In this document: positions 8,790-17,210 of the stretch, in pieces
Position numbering within the stretch: the stretch's first letter is position 1
How the letters are laid out: every line of letters starts with the position of its first letter
Assembly: GCF_014642915.1 (NCBI RefSeq)
Contig: NZ_BMJE01000006.1
Coordinates: 1 to 64,000 of the forward strand
Reading direction: 5' to 3'
Length of the DNA stretch: 64,000 nucleotides
Source of the DNA: Flavobacterium suaedae
Lineage (GTDB): Bacteria; Bacteroidota; Bacteroidia; Flavobacteriales; Flavobacteriaceae
The notes under the pieces: model-generated
Database searches by the model: none
Told to the model about the DNA's origin: nothing
The model's input: the letters and a program-made list of their open reading frames with translations, nothing else
Translations under genes and position numbers: made by a program

Positions 8790-9674
8790 TTAATTTCTTT
8801 TGTCTTCTCCCCAAAGTAGTTTTTTTCTTAAAGTATCAAGGAATTTTTCATGGGGAAATTCAACCAGATTTATCTTGAAGTCAGTCTTTTGTATTTTTAA
8901 AATAGTCTCTGTCTCCACTGCTATTATTCTGGAGTCTAACGAAACTAAATGTTGTTCCTCTCGGCTGGACACTTTAAGCTCTATATAAGTGTCATCCGGT
9001 ATTACCAATGGTCTTGCATTGAGGTTGTGCGGTGCAATAGGAGTAATAACCAAACTATTTGCCCCCGGAGTTAATATTGGTCCTCCGCAACTTAATGAAT
9101 ATCCTGTAGAACCGGTAGGTGTAGAAATAATAAGTCCATCAGCCCAGTAGGAGTTAAGGTAATCGCCGTCAAGACGTGTCTCTACCGTTATCATAGATGT
9201 AGTGTCTTTTCGGCTAACGGTTATTTCATTAAGGGCATAGTCTAAATTATCCAGTGATTCATCTTTACCCTCATAATCTAAAGAAAGAAGTGTTCTTGAT
9301 GAAATGTTGTAATTTTTCTCAAATATAAGCGGAAGCAGTTTTTCTATACTCTCCTGCGGAACTGTAGCTAAAAAGCCTAATCTTCCTGCGTTTATACCAA
9401 GTATGGGAATGTTTTTATCGCGAACAAATGTAGCTGCCCTTAACATAGTACCATCGCCCCCTATGCTAATAAACATATCAAAGCTACCATCTAAATCTTT
9501 ATGTGAGTTGAAAATAGGAAAAGGTTGTTGAAGTATTTTTTCTTCTTCTATAACTTTATAGAAGTTAGATTCAAAAACAATTTCGACAGTATAGTTTTTA
9601 AAAACAGTAAAGATTTTAGAGATAATCTCTTGTGTGTTTTCTTTATAGTATTGTCCGTAAATTGCTATCTTCAT
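8790..9674 (-). CDS. nadK: NAD kinase
   Basis: 294 residues. The ATP/NAD-binding GGDGT motif is at 72-76 (GGDGTMLRAA), followed by NAGRLGFLA (95-103), the NE motif (149-150) and the Gly-rich TPTGSTGYSLSCGGP (185-199), all diagnostic of NadK. It phosphorylates NAD to NADP in the cytoplasm, controlling the NADPH pool. It is 14 bases downstream of the CBS gene and 157 bases upstream of porG on the same strand. That 157-base gap shows no hairpin, so it probably belongs to the same operon. Confidence 0.96.
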   Translation of the reverse strand: MKIAIYGQYYKENTQEIISKIFTVFKNYTVEIVFESNFYKVIEEEKILQQPFPIFNSHKDLDGSFDMFISIGGDGTMLRAATFVRDKNIPILGINAGRLGFLATVPQESIEKLLPLIFEKNYNISSRTLLSLDYEGKDESLDNLDYALNEITVSRKDTTSMITVETRLDGDYLNSYWADGLIISTPTGSTGYSLSCGGPILTPGANSLVITPIAPHNLNARPLVIPDDTYIELKVSSREEQHLVSLDSRIIAVETETILKIQKTDFKINLVEFPHEKFLDTLRKKLLWGEDKRN

Positions 9675-9688
9675 AAAAATGGCAGGGA

Positions 9689-10348
9689 TTATATATTTAG
9701 GTATTTGTCTAGGTAATCGCTTCGGTCTTTTAAGGTATTCAGATAAGTATCTTCCTGATGCTCGGATATTATTTCATAATTATACCTTCTGAAAGTTTGT
9801 ATTATTTCACTCAACCCACCCAGACTTATCTTCATGGTAATCTGTATTTTCTCAGTATTTGTTTCCGAAACAAAAAGCCCTAAAAGTCTTCCGTTATTGC
9901 TTTCTACTATCTGTGCAGCTTCACTCATGCTGTAATCTACCAGATTTTTTTCTACAACCAGTATGCCGCCTTCTTCTTTCATAAAAGGCGTTTCATGAAA
10001 AAAGTTGATAATATCATTTATTTCATAATAGCCCAAATATTTATTATCATCGGTAAGTACAGGTAATATATTCGTATGGTTTTTGGCAAATACTCCCAGT
10101 ACATCAAGCCATATAGTGTTTTCTCGCACAAAAAAACGTTCAAAACTAAAGCGATTTTCGCCAAGTGATTTTTGTATTTCCATAAGTTCGGTGTCTTCAG
10201 AGCCTGCGCAGCCCATATAAACACCTTCTTCTAAAACAGGGAAATGAGAGAAAGGATATTCGGCAAATAAATCCTGAGCGGTAGCTACAGAATCGGTTGT
10301 TCGAAGTGGTTTAATATCGTTATTGATAAATTCTGTAATATCAATCAT
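9689..10348 (-). CDS. CBS domain-containing protein
   Basis: 219 residues with tandem CBS motifs: the first covers about residues 1-65 (DIKPLRTTDSVATAQDLFAEYPFSHFPVLEEG) and the second about 70-130 (FAKNHTNILPVLTDDNKYLGYYEINDIINFF). The remaining C-terminal third is an ACT-like alpha/beta segment (GRLLGLFVSETNTEKIQITMKI). CBS pairs bind adenosine nucleotides and normally regulate a partner. No catalytic domain is visible. It heads the operon running into nadK, so an adenylate-sensing role linked to NAD kinase is possible, but that is inference from position only. Confidence 0.85.
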   Translation of the reverse strand: MIDITEFINNDIKPLRTTDSVATAQDLFAEYPFSHFPVLEEGVYMGCAGSEDTELMEIQKSLGENRFSFERFFVRENTIWLDVLGVFAKNHTNILPVLTDDNKYLGYYEINDIINFFHETPFMKEEGGILVVEKNLVDYSMSEAAQIVESNNGRLLGLFVSETNTEKIQITMKISLGGLSEIIQTFRRYNYEIISEHQEDTYLNTLKDRSDYLDKYLNI

Positions 10349-10417
10349 ATAAGGAGTACTATTTTTACTAATGCAAAATAATTAAAATTTAAGGATATTA
10401 TGCCGTTTTAAGTTTTG

Positions 10418-10425
10418 TATTTTTG
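10418..10425 (+). promoter_or_regulatory. Candidate -7 element for pdxJ
   Basis: TATTTTTG matches TAnnTTTG exactly and lies 27 bases before the chosen pdxJ start (10453). It overlaps an upstream ATG at 10423, which argues that the upstream ATG is not the translation start. No clear -33 TTG is seen. Confidence 0.45.
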
Positions 10426-10452
10426 TGTACCGAACCCATATTTAACAAACCT

Positions 10453-11169
10453 ATGGCAAAACTTAGCGTAAATATTAACAAAATAGCAACATTAAGAAAC
10501 TCAAGAGGGGGTAATGTGCCTAACCTTTTAACTGTTGCTGCCGATGTGCAAAAATTTGGAGGAGAGGGTATAACCATACATCCAAGACCCGATGAAAGAC
10601 ACATACGCTACCAAGATGCACGCGACCTTGTGCCTGTTGTGTATACAGAATATAATATTGAAGGTAACCCAATAAAAAAGTTTATAGATTTAGTGCTTGA
10701 GGTAAAACCTACTCAGGTAACATTAGTTCCTGATGCGGATGATGCCATAACATCAAATGCGGGTTGGGATACTATAAAGCATAAAAGCTTTTTACAGGAA
10801 GTGATACAGGAGTTTAAAAATAATGGTATACGTACGTCAATATTTGTAGACCCTGTAGCGAAAATGATTGAAGGAGCTAAGGAAACAGGAACTGACAGGA
10901 TAGAACTTTATACAGAGGCTTTTGCTAGCCAGTATGGTGAGGGTAACAAAGAAGAGGCTATAAAACCGTATGCGGAAGCTGCTAAAGTAGCTAATGAACT
11001 TGGGCTTGGTATAAATGCAGGGCATGACCTGAGTTTAGATAATATACAATATTTTAAAGAAAATATTCCGGGACTACTGGAAGTATCTATAGGGCATGCG
11101 CTTATATCTGAATCACTTTATTTAGGTTTAGAGAATGTAATTAATATGTACCTGCGTAAATTGAAATAA
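10453..11169 (+). CDS. pdxJ: Pyridoxine 5'-phosphate synthase
   Basis: 238 residues from the ATG at 10453, the start that matches the family (MAKLSVNINKIATLRNSRGG); an in-frame ATG at 10423 lies inside a promoter-like element. The conserved blocks LSVNIN, NSRGGNVPNL, GAEGITIHPRPDERHI-like (here GGEGITIHPRPDERHI), VTLVPD, VSIFVDP-like (TSIFVDP), ELYTE and GINAGHDL...NI are visible, forming the TIM-barrel active site. It condenses 1-deoxyxylulose 5-phosphate with 3-amino-2-oxopropyl phosphate to make pyridoxine 5'-phosphate in DXP-dependent vitamin B6 synthesis. It is divergent from the CBS-nadK operon and is followed within 3 bases by a hydrolase gene. Confidence 0.95.
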   Translation: MAKLSVNINKIATLRNSRGGNVPNLLTVAADVQKFGGEGITIHPRPDERHIRYQDARDLVPVVYTEYNIEGNPIKKFIDLVLEVKPTQVTLVPDADDAITSNAGWDTIKHKSFLQEVIQEFKNNGIRTSIFVDPVAKMIEGAKETGTDRIELYTEAFASQYGEGNKEEAIKPYAEAAKVANELGLGINAGHDLSLDNIQYFKENIPGLLEVSIGHALISESLYLGLENVINMYLRKLK

Positions 11170-11172
11170 TAT

Positions 11173-11940
11173 ATGATGCTGGAATCAAGAATTGAAGGAG
11201 AAGGAAAACCATTAATAATAATACACGGCTTTTTAGGGATGTCCGATAACTGGAAAACGCTTTCAGGCGAATATGCCGAAAAAGGTTTCCAGGTGCATGC
11301 TGTAGATATGCGTAACCATGGCAGGAGTTTTCATTCCGATGAGTTTAACTATACTGTTATGGCTAAAGATATTTACGATTATTGCGTAGGGCATGGCTTA
11401 GATAAAGTAAGTGTTATAGGGCATTCTATGGGAGGAAAAACGGCAATGCTGTTTGCTGTGAATTATCCTGAAAAACTGGATAAGCTTATAATAGCCGATA
11501 TTGCGCCTAAATACTATACGCAGCACCATCAGGATATATTGGCGGGGTTAAATGCTGTAGATTTTTCCCGTAAACCATCGCGTAGCGATGTAGAAACTGT
11601 ACTGGAAAACTATATTAAAGATTTTGGTACACGTCAGTTTTTAATGAAAAGCCTTTATTGGAAAGAAAAAGGGCAACTGGCTTTCCGTTTTAACTTGGAT
11701 GTTTTTAATGAAAAAATTGAAAACATAGGTGAAGCATTACCGGAAAATACAGTTTATAATGGTGAAGTGCTTTTTTTGAGAGGGGAGAAGTCACCATATA
11801 TAAGAGATAAAGATTTTGAACTTATTAAAAAACACTTTCCAAAAGCTGAAATAGTGGATATTAAAAAAGCAGGGCATTGGCTGCATGCCGAAAACCCTAA
11901 AGACTTTTTTACAGCAACAATAAACTTTTTACAGGCTTAA
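11173..11940 (+). CDS. Alpha/beta hydrolase (YbfF-like esterase)
   Basis: 255 residues of alpha/beta-hydrolase fold. The oxyanion region HGFLGMSDNW is at about 18-27, the nucleophile elbow GHSMGG puts the serine at S85, and the catalytic histidine is probably H235 in AGHWLHAENP. VDMRNHGRS (about 44-52) is typical of YbfF-type esterases and relatives. There is no signal peptide, so it is cytoplasmic. It starts 3 bases after pdxJ and is probably co-transcribed, though no link to B6 metabolism is evident. The substrate is unknown. A tandem ATG at the start leaves a one-codon ambiguity. Confidence 0.85.
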   Translation: MMLESRIEGEGKPLIIIHGFLGMSDNWKTLSGEYAEKGFQVHAVDMRNHGRSFHSDEFNYTVMAKDIYDYCVGHGLDKVSVIGHSMGGKTAMLFAVNYPEKLDKLIIADIAPKYYTQHHQDILAGLNAVDFSRKPSRSDVETVLENYIKDFGTRQFLMKSLYWKEKGQLAFRFNLDVFNEKIENIGEALPENTVYNGEVLFLRGEKSPYIRDKDFELIKKHFPKAEIVDIKKAGHWLHAENPKDFFTATINFLQA

Positions 11941-11941
11941 A

Positions 11942-13510
11942 TTACTTTTTGCCTACTCCGTGTAAAATTTCGGGGAGTACTGTTTGTTTAAGTCCCTGAT
12001 TGATAAAACGCCACAGGAAGTTAAATGTCGATTTGTATTTAACCCTGCTGGCGGTTACATCAGTTTGTTTAAGTTCTCCGTTGCTGTTGTTTTTTACAGC
12101 TAAATTGCCCACAAAAGAAAGAAAGCCGTTTTCTTCTTTGCTCTCTTTTTTAAGAAAATTAACTTCTAAATTATTATAATTCATAGCAAAGCTACCGTGC
12201 GATTGTTCACGATTACCATGAAAAGTAAATACTACATTTTTAATATTTCCTGATGTAGTAGCATTCATTAACGGTGCGGAAATACTGTTTAAATTTTTAG
12301 TGTTTATACTGCCTAAATTACCTTTTATAGTGAACTTGTCGCTTTCATCGGTAATGTTAAACGTCCAGTTTACTTTAAGAGGGGTAACCTCCATAAAGTT
12401 ACATTTCACATCAATTTGAGTTTCAGGGTGCTCTTGTTTATTTATAGGACTGTACAGGTTATAAATACTGGCGTAAAACTTTGAAAATTCCAGTTTACCA
12501 GGAGGTTTTTCATAAGTGCGTTGCTCTTCATATACAATTTTACTGTCTTTAAGTTCTACCTCGTCAATCTTTAAATCAAAGTCCAGTTCCCGAAGCATTT
12601 GGCTATATAATTTTTTAGTAGAAAAGTCGTCTGCTACCATTTTACCTCTGTATATATTAGCATCAACTTCATTAAGTATAACCTTTGGGGAATGTACAAA
12701 TAAAGTGTCATCTTTAAACCCCCATTTTACATTTGGTAAGGCTATTTGTTTTGCTTTTACAGTAAACTGGTCTTTCTCTACAGTAAGCATACTGTTAAAC
12801 TCCATACGTTTTTGCAGCGGAATCATTTTAAAATTATCGGCGACAAAACTGGTATCGGTAGTTTTTAGGTTTGCAGCAGTTAAATTGTAAAATTTACTGG
12901 CATGATAAAAAATACTGTCACACTCTAAGTTATAATTTTTATAACGGAGCGGTATTTTATTTTTCATAGAGTTGCTGTCAATAGCAATATCATTCATGCT
13001 GAAACTAATACCTTTAATATTGGCTTTGGGCTTTTGTAAAGTATCCAGTAGCATAAAGTTTCCGTTTTCTATTTTTACAGTCTTTGTGGTTATTAGCTTT
13101 TTAAAAGGTTTCTTGCTCTCCTCTTTAACCGTATCTTGTTTTGTTTGCTGATATAGCATAACGGTGGGCTTGGTTATTTTAACAGAGTTCGCACTTATCT
13201 CGTCACCAAAAAGAATAGACCATATGCCTATCCCTTTTACAGCTATTTTTTTAACCTTACAAAAAGCACCTTTTTTTAATTCGTTAGTGCCGCTGTCTTT
13301 CGGGGTTATATAAGCATCGTGAAAGGTAATGTTACCGGAGTATAATAAAACATCTGCATCTTTATAAGTAATGTTATATGGAATATCTTTTTTATCTTCA
13401 ATTAGCTTTGGCAAATTGTTAGAAATCCAATAACCGGCTCCGAAGTTTATGAGTAGAAGGACAATAAATATGATAAAAAGAATTAAGGATATTTTTTTTA
13501 AGCCACGCAT
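11942..13510 (-). CDS. Membrane-anchored AsmA/DUF748-like protein
   Basis: 522 residues with one N-terminal membrane segment (about 5-28: ISLILFIIFIVLLLINFGAGYW) and then a long region of beta-strand segments without enzyme motifs, ending in a short basic tail. The pattern (VKIENGNFMLLDTLQKPKANIKGISFSMND, ADVLLYSGNITFHDAYI) resembles the AsmA-like and DUF748 proteins, envelope proteins with extended beta architecture thought to carry lipids or shape the outer membrane. The exact family is uncertain. It ends one base after the convergent hydrolase gene. The 290 bases upstream are very AT-rich and hold the promoter of the divergent fadL-type gene. Confidence 0.65.
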   Translation of the reverse strand: MRGLKKISLILFIIFIVLLLINFGAGYWISNNLPKLIEDKKDIPYNITYKDADVLLYSGNITFHDAYITPKDSGTNELKKGAFCKVKKIAVKGIGIWSILFGDEISANSVKITKPTVMLYQQTKQDTVKEESKKPFKKLITTKTVKIENGNFMLLDTLQKPKANIKGISFSMNDIAIDSNSMKNKIPLRYKNYNLECDSIFYHASKFYNLTAANLKTTDTSFVADNFKMIPLQKRMEFNSMLTVEKDQFTVKAKQIALPNVKWGFKDDTLFVHSPKVILNEVDANIYRGKMVADDFSTKKLYSQMLRELDFDLKIDEVELKDSKIVYEEQRTYEKPPGKLEFSKFYASIYNLYSPINKQEHPETQIDVKCNFMEVTPLKVNWTFNITDESDKFTIKGNLGSINTKNLNSISAPLMNATTSGNIKNVVFTFHGNREQSHGSFAMNYNNLEVNFLKKESKEENGFLSFVGNLAVKNNSNGELKQTDVTASRVKYKSTFNFLWRFINQGLKQTVLPEILHGVGKK

Positions 13511-13728
13511 ATAGTTTTGGTTTAATCCTGAAAAGGTACAACTTATATGCTTTAACTGTTTGGTCTTTAAGTTTTAATTAGTAAAAACTAAAAAGGCTGT
13601 TTAGTGATATTTATTAAATATGTTATTATGTTTAAATAATTAACAGTTTTTATTGATAAATATATAATTTATAAATTATTATTTTAAATAATAAATATTA
13701 TGAGTGCATAATAAAATACCCAAAAATA

Positions 13729-13758
13729 TTGTGTAATTCATATTTTATGCTAATTTTG
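13729..13758 (+). promoter_or_regulatory. Promoter of the FadL-like/SGNH operon
   Basis: TTG (13729-13731), a 19-base spacer, then TAATTTTG (13751-13758) match the Bacteroidota consensus TTG-N17-23-TAnnTTTG. The start codon follows at 13801. Confidence 0.65.
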
Positions 13759-13800
13759 ATAAATGAATTTTTAAAAGAAAAACTAACACAAATTATAAAG

Positions 13801-15051
13801 ATGAGAAAACTATTATCCTTAACAATTGCCGCCTTAACAGCTTCGTCTGCCTTTGCGGGAGGATACCGTGTTGCCTTGCAGGGACAAAAGCAGCTGGCTA
13901 TGGGGCACACAGGTGTAGCTGTAGTAAACAGTGCGGAAGTATTATTCTTTAACCCGGCAGGGATGGCTTTTTTAGAAGACCGTTTTAACGCATCGGTAGG
14001 AGCAAATGCTTTATTTGCCCGTACTAAGTTTCAAAACGAAACGTATAACTGGAGTGCATCAACCGAAAATATGGGAACGCCTTTTAACGCCTATATTTCC
14101 TATAAGGTTACTGACTGGCTTTCTGCCGGTATAGCTGTATATACGCCTTATGGTAGTGCGGTAGATTGGGATCAGGATTGGCATGGCTCTCATCTTGTAA
14201 ATAATATAGATCTTAAAGCAGTATATTTTCAGCCGTCAGTGTCTATTAAACTAAGTGACAGGCTTAGTATAGGTGGTGGTCCTATATATGTGAACGGAGC
14301 TGTAGAGTTTAACAGAAACATAAGCAGAAGTATAACTAATGAAGAAGGACAAAGAGCTGACCTTACTATAGAAGCAACAGGTGTAAACGCATGGGGTTGG
14401 ACAGCCGGTTTTATGTTGGAGCCGTTTGATGATTTTATGTTAGGGTTTAACTATCGCTCGGAAATTACGATGGAAGCCAGAGACGGAGATGCTACATTTA
14501 ATGACCTGCCTGCATTTTTACAGGCAAATTATACAAACACAACTTTTAATGCCGACTTACCATTACCTGCTGAAGTAACAGTAGGTATGTCGTACAAACT
14601 TAATGATAAGTGGATGGTGGCATTTGATTATAACAGAGCCTACTGGAATGTGTATGAATCCCTGACAGTGAGCTTTGCTAATCCGGCTGTGCCAACTTCT
14701 GTAAACCCTCGTAACTATAAAGATGCAAGTACATACAGGCTGGGTACTCAGTTTAAACCAAACGATAAGTTTGCATTCCGTGCAGGTTGGTATTTTGATG
14801 AAAGCCCTGTACAGGATGGGTATTTTGCGCCTGAAACGCCAAGAAATGATTCTATGGGCTTTACAGGAGGTTTAACATATCAAATAAACAGCAAACTGGG
14901 TGTTGATGTATCATTCCTATACTTACACTTTGATGAGGTTGATAACTCTTACGATCACTACACAGAAGATGGTAATGACGGTATAACTTTTGGCGGAACA
15001 TACAAAAATGTTGTGTTCTCTCCGGGTGTTGGTTTAACATACAGTTTCTAA
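13801..15051 (+). CDS. OmpP1/FadL family outer-membrane transporter
   Basis: 416 residues from the ATG at 13801. This start gives a clean signal peptide (MRKLLSLTIAALTASSAFA) and follows the promoter; an in-frame ATG at 13729 overlaps the promoter. The mature N-terminus GGYRVALQGQKQLAMGHTGVA and the segment SAEVLFFNPAGMAFL are hallmarks of the FadL/TodX family hatch region; the rest is barrel, ending VGLTYSF with a terminal Phe. FadL-type channels take hydrophobic compounds such as fatty acids through the outer membrane. The SGNH lipoprotein gene follows after 6 bases, so the two probably act together on lipids or esters. Confidence 0.9.
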   Translation: MRKLLSLTIAALTASSAFAGGYRVALQGQKQLAMGHTGVAVVNSAEVLFFNPAGMAFLEDRFNASVGANALFARTKFQNETYNWSASTENMGTPFNAYISYKVTDWLSAGIAVYTPYGSAVDWDQDWHGSHLVNNIDLKAVYFQPSVSIKLSDRLSIGGGPIYVNGAVEFNRNISRSITNEEGQRADLTIEATGVNAWGWTAGFMLEPFDDFMLGFNYRSEITMEARDGDATFNDLPAFLQANYTNTTFNADLPLPAEVTVGMSYKLNDKWMVAFDYNRAYWNVYESLTVSFANPAVPTSVNPRNYKDASTYRLGTQFKPNDKFAFRAGWYFDESPVQDGYFAPETPRNDSMGFTGGLTYQINSKLGVDVSFLYLHFDEVDNSYDHYTEDGNDGITFGGTYKNVVFSPGVGLTYSF

Positions 15052-15057
15052 AAAAAT

Positions 15058-16635
15058 ATGAAAATGAAAAATAAATTTATATATCTATCAGCACTGGCAG
15101 TAGTTTTTGCCAGTTGCGAACCGGAATTTGATAATGAATTAAGCAATAGTACTTATAGCTCTGGAGAGGCAGATTTTAGCTCTTATGTAGCAGTTGGTAA
15201 CTCGCTTACAGCGGGGGTTATGGATGGAACTGTTTCCAGAGTAGGGCAATCATACTCATTTCCTAATTTATTAGCACAGCAATTTGCAGTAGCAGGTGGA
15301 GGAGAGTTTACACAGCCTCCGTTTGATTCAGATGTTAATAATTATGGGGGTCTTATATTAGGTGGTACTGTAATACAGCCTACAAGATTAATTATAGATG
15401 CAAGTGCAGGAGGACCTGAGAATATTGCAGGTATGCCAACTGTAGATGTCTCTAACCAGTTTGCTACAGCCTATAATAATATGGGTGTGCCGGGAGCGAA
15501 ATCATTTCACTTATTAGCACAAGGCTACGGAAGTTTACAAGGAGTGCCTCTGGGGTTAGCCAATCCGTATTTTGCACGTCATGCTACTTCTCCAACCGCT
15601 ACAGTTTTAGGAGATGCTATGATGAAAAACCCAACCTTCTTTACTAACTGGATTGGTAATAACGATGTGTTGGCATTTGCAACTTCAGGAGGTACAGGAG
15701 TAAATCAGGCAGGTAATTTAGACCCTTCAACCTACGGCTCTAATGATATTACTGACCCAAATGTTTTCGGTTCAGTATATTCTCAAATAACCACAACTCT
15801 TATGTCTGGCGGAGCTAAAGGTGTAGTAGCAACAATACCGGATGTTACAGCTATACCATACTTTACTACTGTACCTTACAACCCGCTTACACCGGAATTA
15901 ATAGGAGGTGGTGATGCAGCAGTAGGAGCAGCTACAATAGAGGCGTTAAACGCACAATTATATGGTCCAATATCACAGGCACTGGCAGCATTCGGTCAGC
16001 CGGGCAGAATTTCTTTAATGTCAACATCAGGAAACAGTCCGTTATTAATAACAGATGAAACGTTAACTGATATGTCTGCACAGATAACAGGAGCATTAAC
16101 ACAAGCAGGTGTTCCGGCAGCACAGGCACAATTTTTAGGAGCTGTATTCGGTCAGGCAAGACAAGCTACTGCAGATGATTTAGTGTTATTACCAACAAGA
16201 TCTGTAATTGGTACAGCGCCTGATGGGGCTCCTGCACCAATAAATGCATTCGGTATTAGTTACCCGTTACAGGATGAGCATATATTAATCCCTTCAGAAT
16301 CTGCAATGGTTGCTGAGGCTACTGCAACTTTTAATGCTATTATTAAGCAAGTAGCAGCGGCTAATGAAATAGCTGTGGCTGATATGAATGCTATAATGAA
16401 TCAGCTTGTAACAGGTTTGCGAGTGGAAGACGGACAAATATATACTGCTGATTACTTCAGTACGTCAGCTATAAATACAGTGTTATTCTCGCTTGACGGT
16501 ATTCATCCTAATGCAAGAGGATACGCAGTTGTAACTAATGAGATAATTAAAGTTATCAATGAGTTTTATGATGCTAAGTTGCCATTAATAAGCGCAGCAA
16601 ATTATCCTGGTGCTACGGTTTTGCCAAGTAACTAG
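15058..16635 (+). CDS. SGNH/GDSL-type hydrolase lipoprotein
   Basis: 525 residues. It is a lipoprotein: lipobox VFASC with the acylated cysteine at C20, followed by EPEFDN. The SGNH blocks are visible: VAVGNSLTAG (nucleophile S49, in place of GDSL), a GNND block (NWIGNNDVLAF, block III), and DGIHPNARGY with D480 and H483 as the block V dyad. These enzymes hydrolyse esters such as lipids or acylated glycans. It follows the FadL-like porin by 6 bases and is probably co-transcribed, suggesting release or uptake of acyl chains at the outer membrane. The length is typical of the flavobacterial lipoprotein group, longer than TesA-like enzymes. Confidence 0.88.
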   Translation: MKMKNKFIYLSALAVVFASCEPEFDNELSNSTYSSGEADFSSYVAVGNSLTAGVMDGTVSRVGQSYSFPNLLAQQFAVAGGGEFTQPPFDSDVNNYGGLILGGTVIQPTRLIIDASAGGPENIAGMPTVDVSNQFATAYNNMGVPGAKSFHLLAQGYGSLQGVPLGLANPYFARHATSPTATVLGDAMMKNPTFFTNWIGNNDVLAFATSGGTGVNQAGNLDPSTYGSNDITDPNVFGSVYSQITTTLMSGGAKGVVATIPDVTAIPYFTTVPYNPLTPELIGGGDAAVGAATIEALNAQLYGPISQALAAFGQPGRISLMSTSGNSPLLITDETLTDMSAQITGALTQAGVPAAQAQFLGAVFGQARQATADDLVLLPTRSVIGTAPDGAPAPINAFGISYPLQDEHILIPSESAMVAEATATFNAIIKQVAAANEIAVADMNAIMNQLVTGLRVEDGQIYTADYFSTSAINTVLFSLDGIHPNARGYAVVTNEIIKVINEFYDAKLPLISAANYPGATVLPSN

Positions 16636-16684
16636 CAGGTAATAAACACAGAATAATTGTATTTTTTAGAATAAATTTTTCATA

Positions 16685-16720
16685 AAAGCATCCCTGAAAA
16701 AGGATGCTTTTTTTATTTTT
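16685..16720 (+). terminator. Terminator of the FadL-like/SGNH operon
   Basis: AAAGCATCC (16685-16693) pairs with GGATGCTTT (16702-16710) and is followed by a T-rich tract, 50 bases after the lipoprotein stop codon. Confidence 0.85.
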
Positions 16721-16745
16721 ACAATAAGGCAAAAATTTCAGCTAT

Positions 16746-17093
16746 ATGAAAACTGTTATTAAAATTATATTCACTACAATATTTGTACTTATACTCTCGC
16801 ATTTATTGCCGGGGGTTGCAGTGCAGGGGTGGGCAGCAGCTTTGCTTGTAGCGCTGGTGCTGGGTTTGCTTAATATTTTTGTAAAACCCATACTAATACT
16901 TTTTACACTGCCCGCAACTATATTTACTTTAGGGCTTTTTCTATTGGTAATTAATGCTGTAATAATACTGCTTTGCGATGAGCTTGTACCCGGTTTTGCT
17001 GTAGAAAACTTTTGGAGTGCCCTGCTGTTTAGTATTGTTTTATCATTTTGCCAGTCACTGGTTTCAGGTATGTCCGAAAACGAGCAGAAATAA
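16746..17093 (+). CDS. Phage holin family IV-like small membrane protein
   Basis: 115 residues with three to four hydrophobic helices (about 1-24, 30-50, 52-78 and 88-106). The layout, with HLLPGVAVQGWAAALLVALVLGLLN...PILILFTLP, matches the YvlD/'mycobacterial 4 TMS phage holin, superfamily IV' family. Despite the name, this is a common chromosomal inner-membrane protein with no lysis genes around it and no phage context here. Function unknown. It stands alone between two terminator or promoter signals, upstream of tig. Confidence 0.8.
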   Translation: MKTVIKIIFTTIFVLILSHLLPGVAVQGWAAALLVALVLGLLNIFVKPILILFTLPATIFTLGLFLLVINAVIILLCDELVPGFAVENFWSALLFSIVLSFCQSLVSGMSENEQK

Positions 17094-17138
17094 CCCTACA
17101 ACTCTTTTTCAATCATTGTAATACAAAATATCAAAAAC

Positions 17139-17169
17139 TTGTAAGGCTTGTAAAAAATCTATACTTTTG
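17139..17169 (+). promoter_or_regulatory. Promoter of tig
   Basis: TTG (17139-17141), a 20-base spacer, then TACTTTTG (17162-17169) match the Bacteroidota promoter consensus. The start codon of tig is at 17211. Confidence 0.65.
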
Positions 17170-17210
17170 CAAGCCATAATTTTATGGTATTTAAACAATT
17201 TTATTAGATA

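Noticed and set aside
16746..17093. Prophage holin
   Set aside because: The family name includes 'phage holin' but there are no phage genes nearby; it is a common chromosomal membrane protein.
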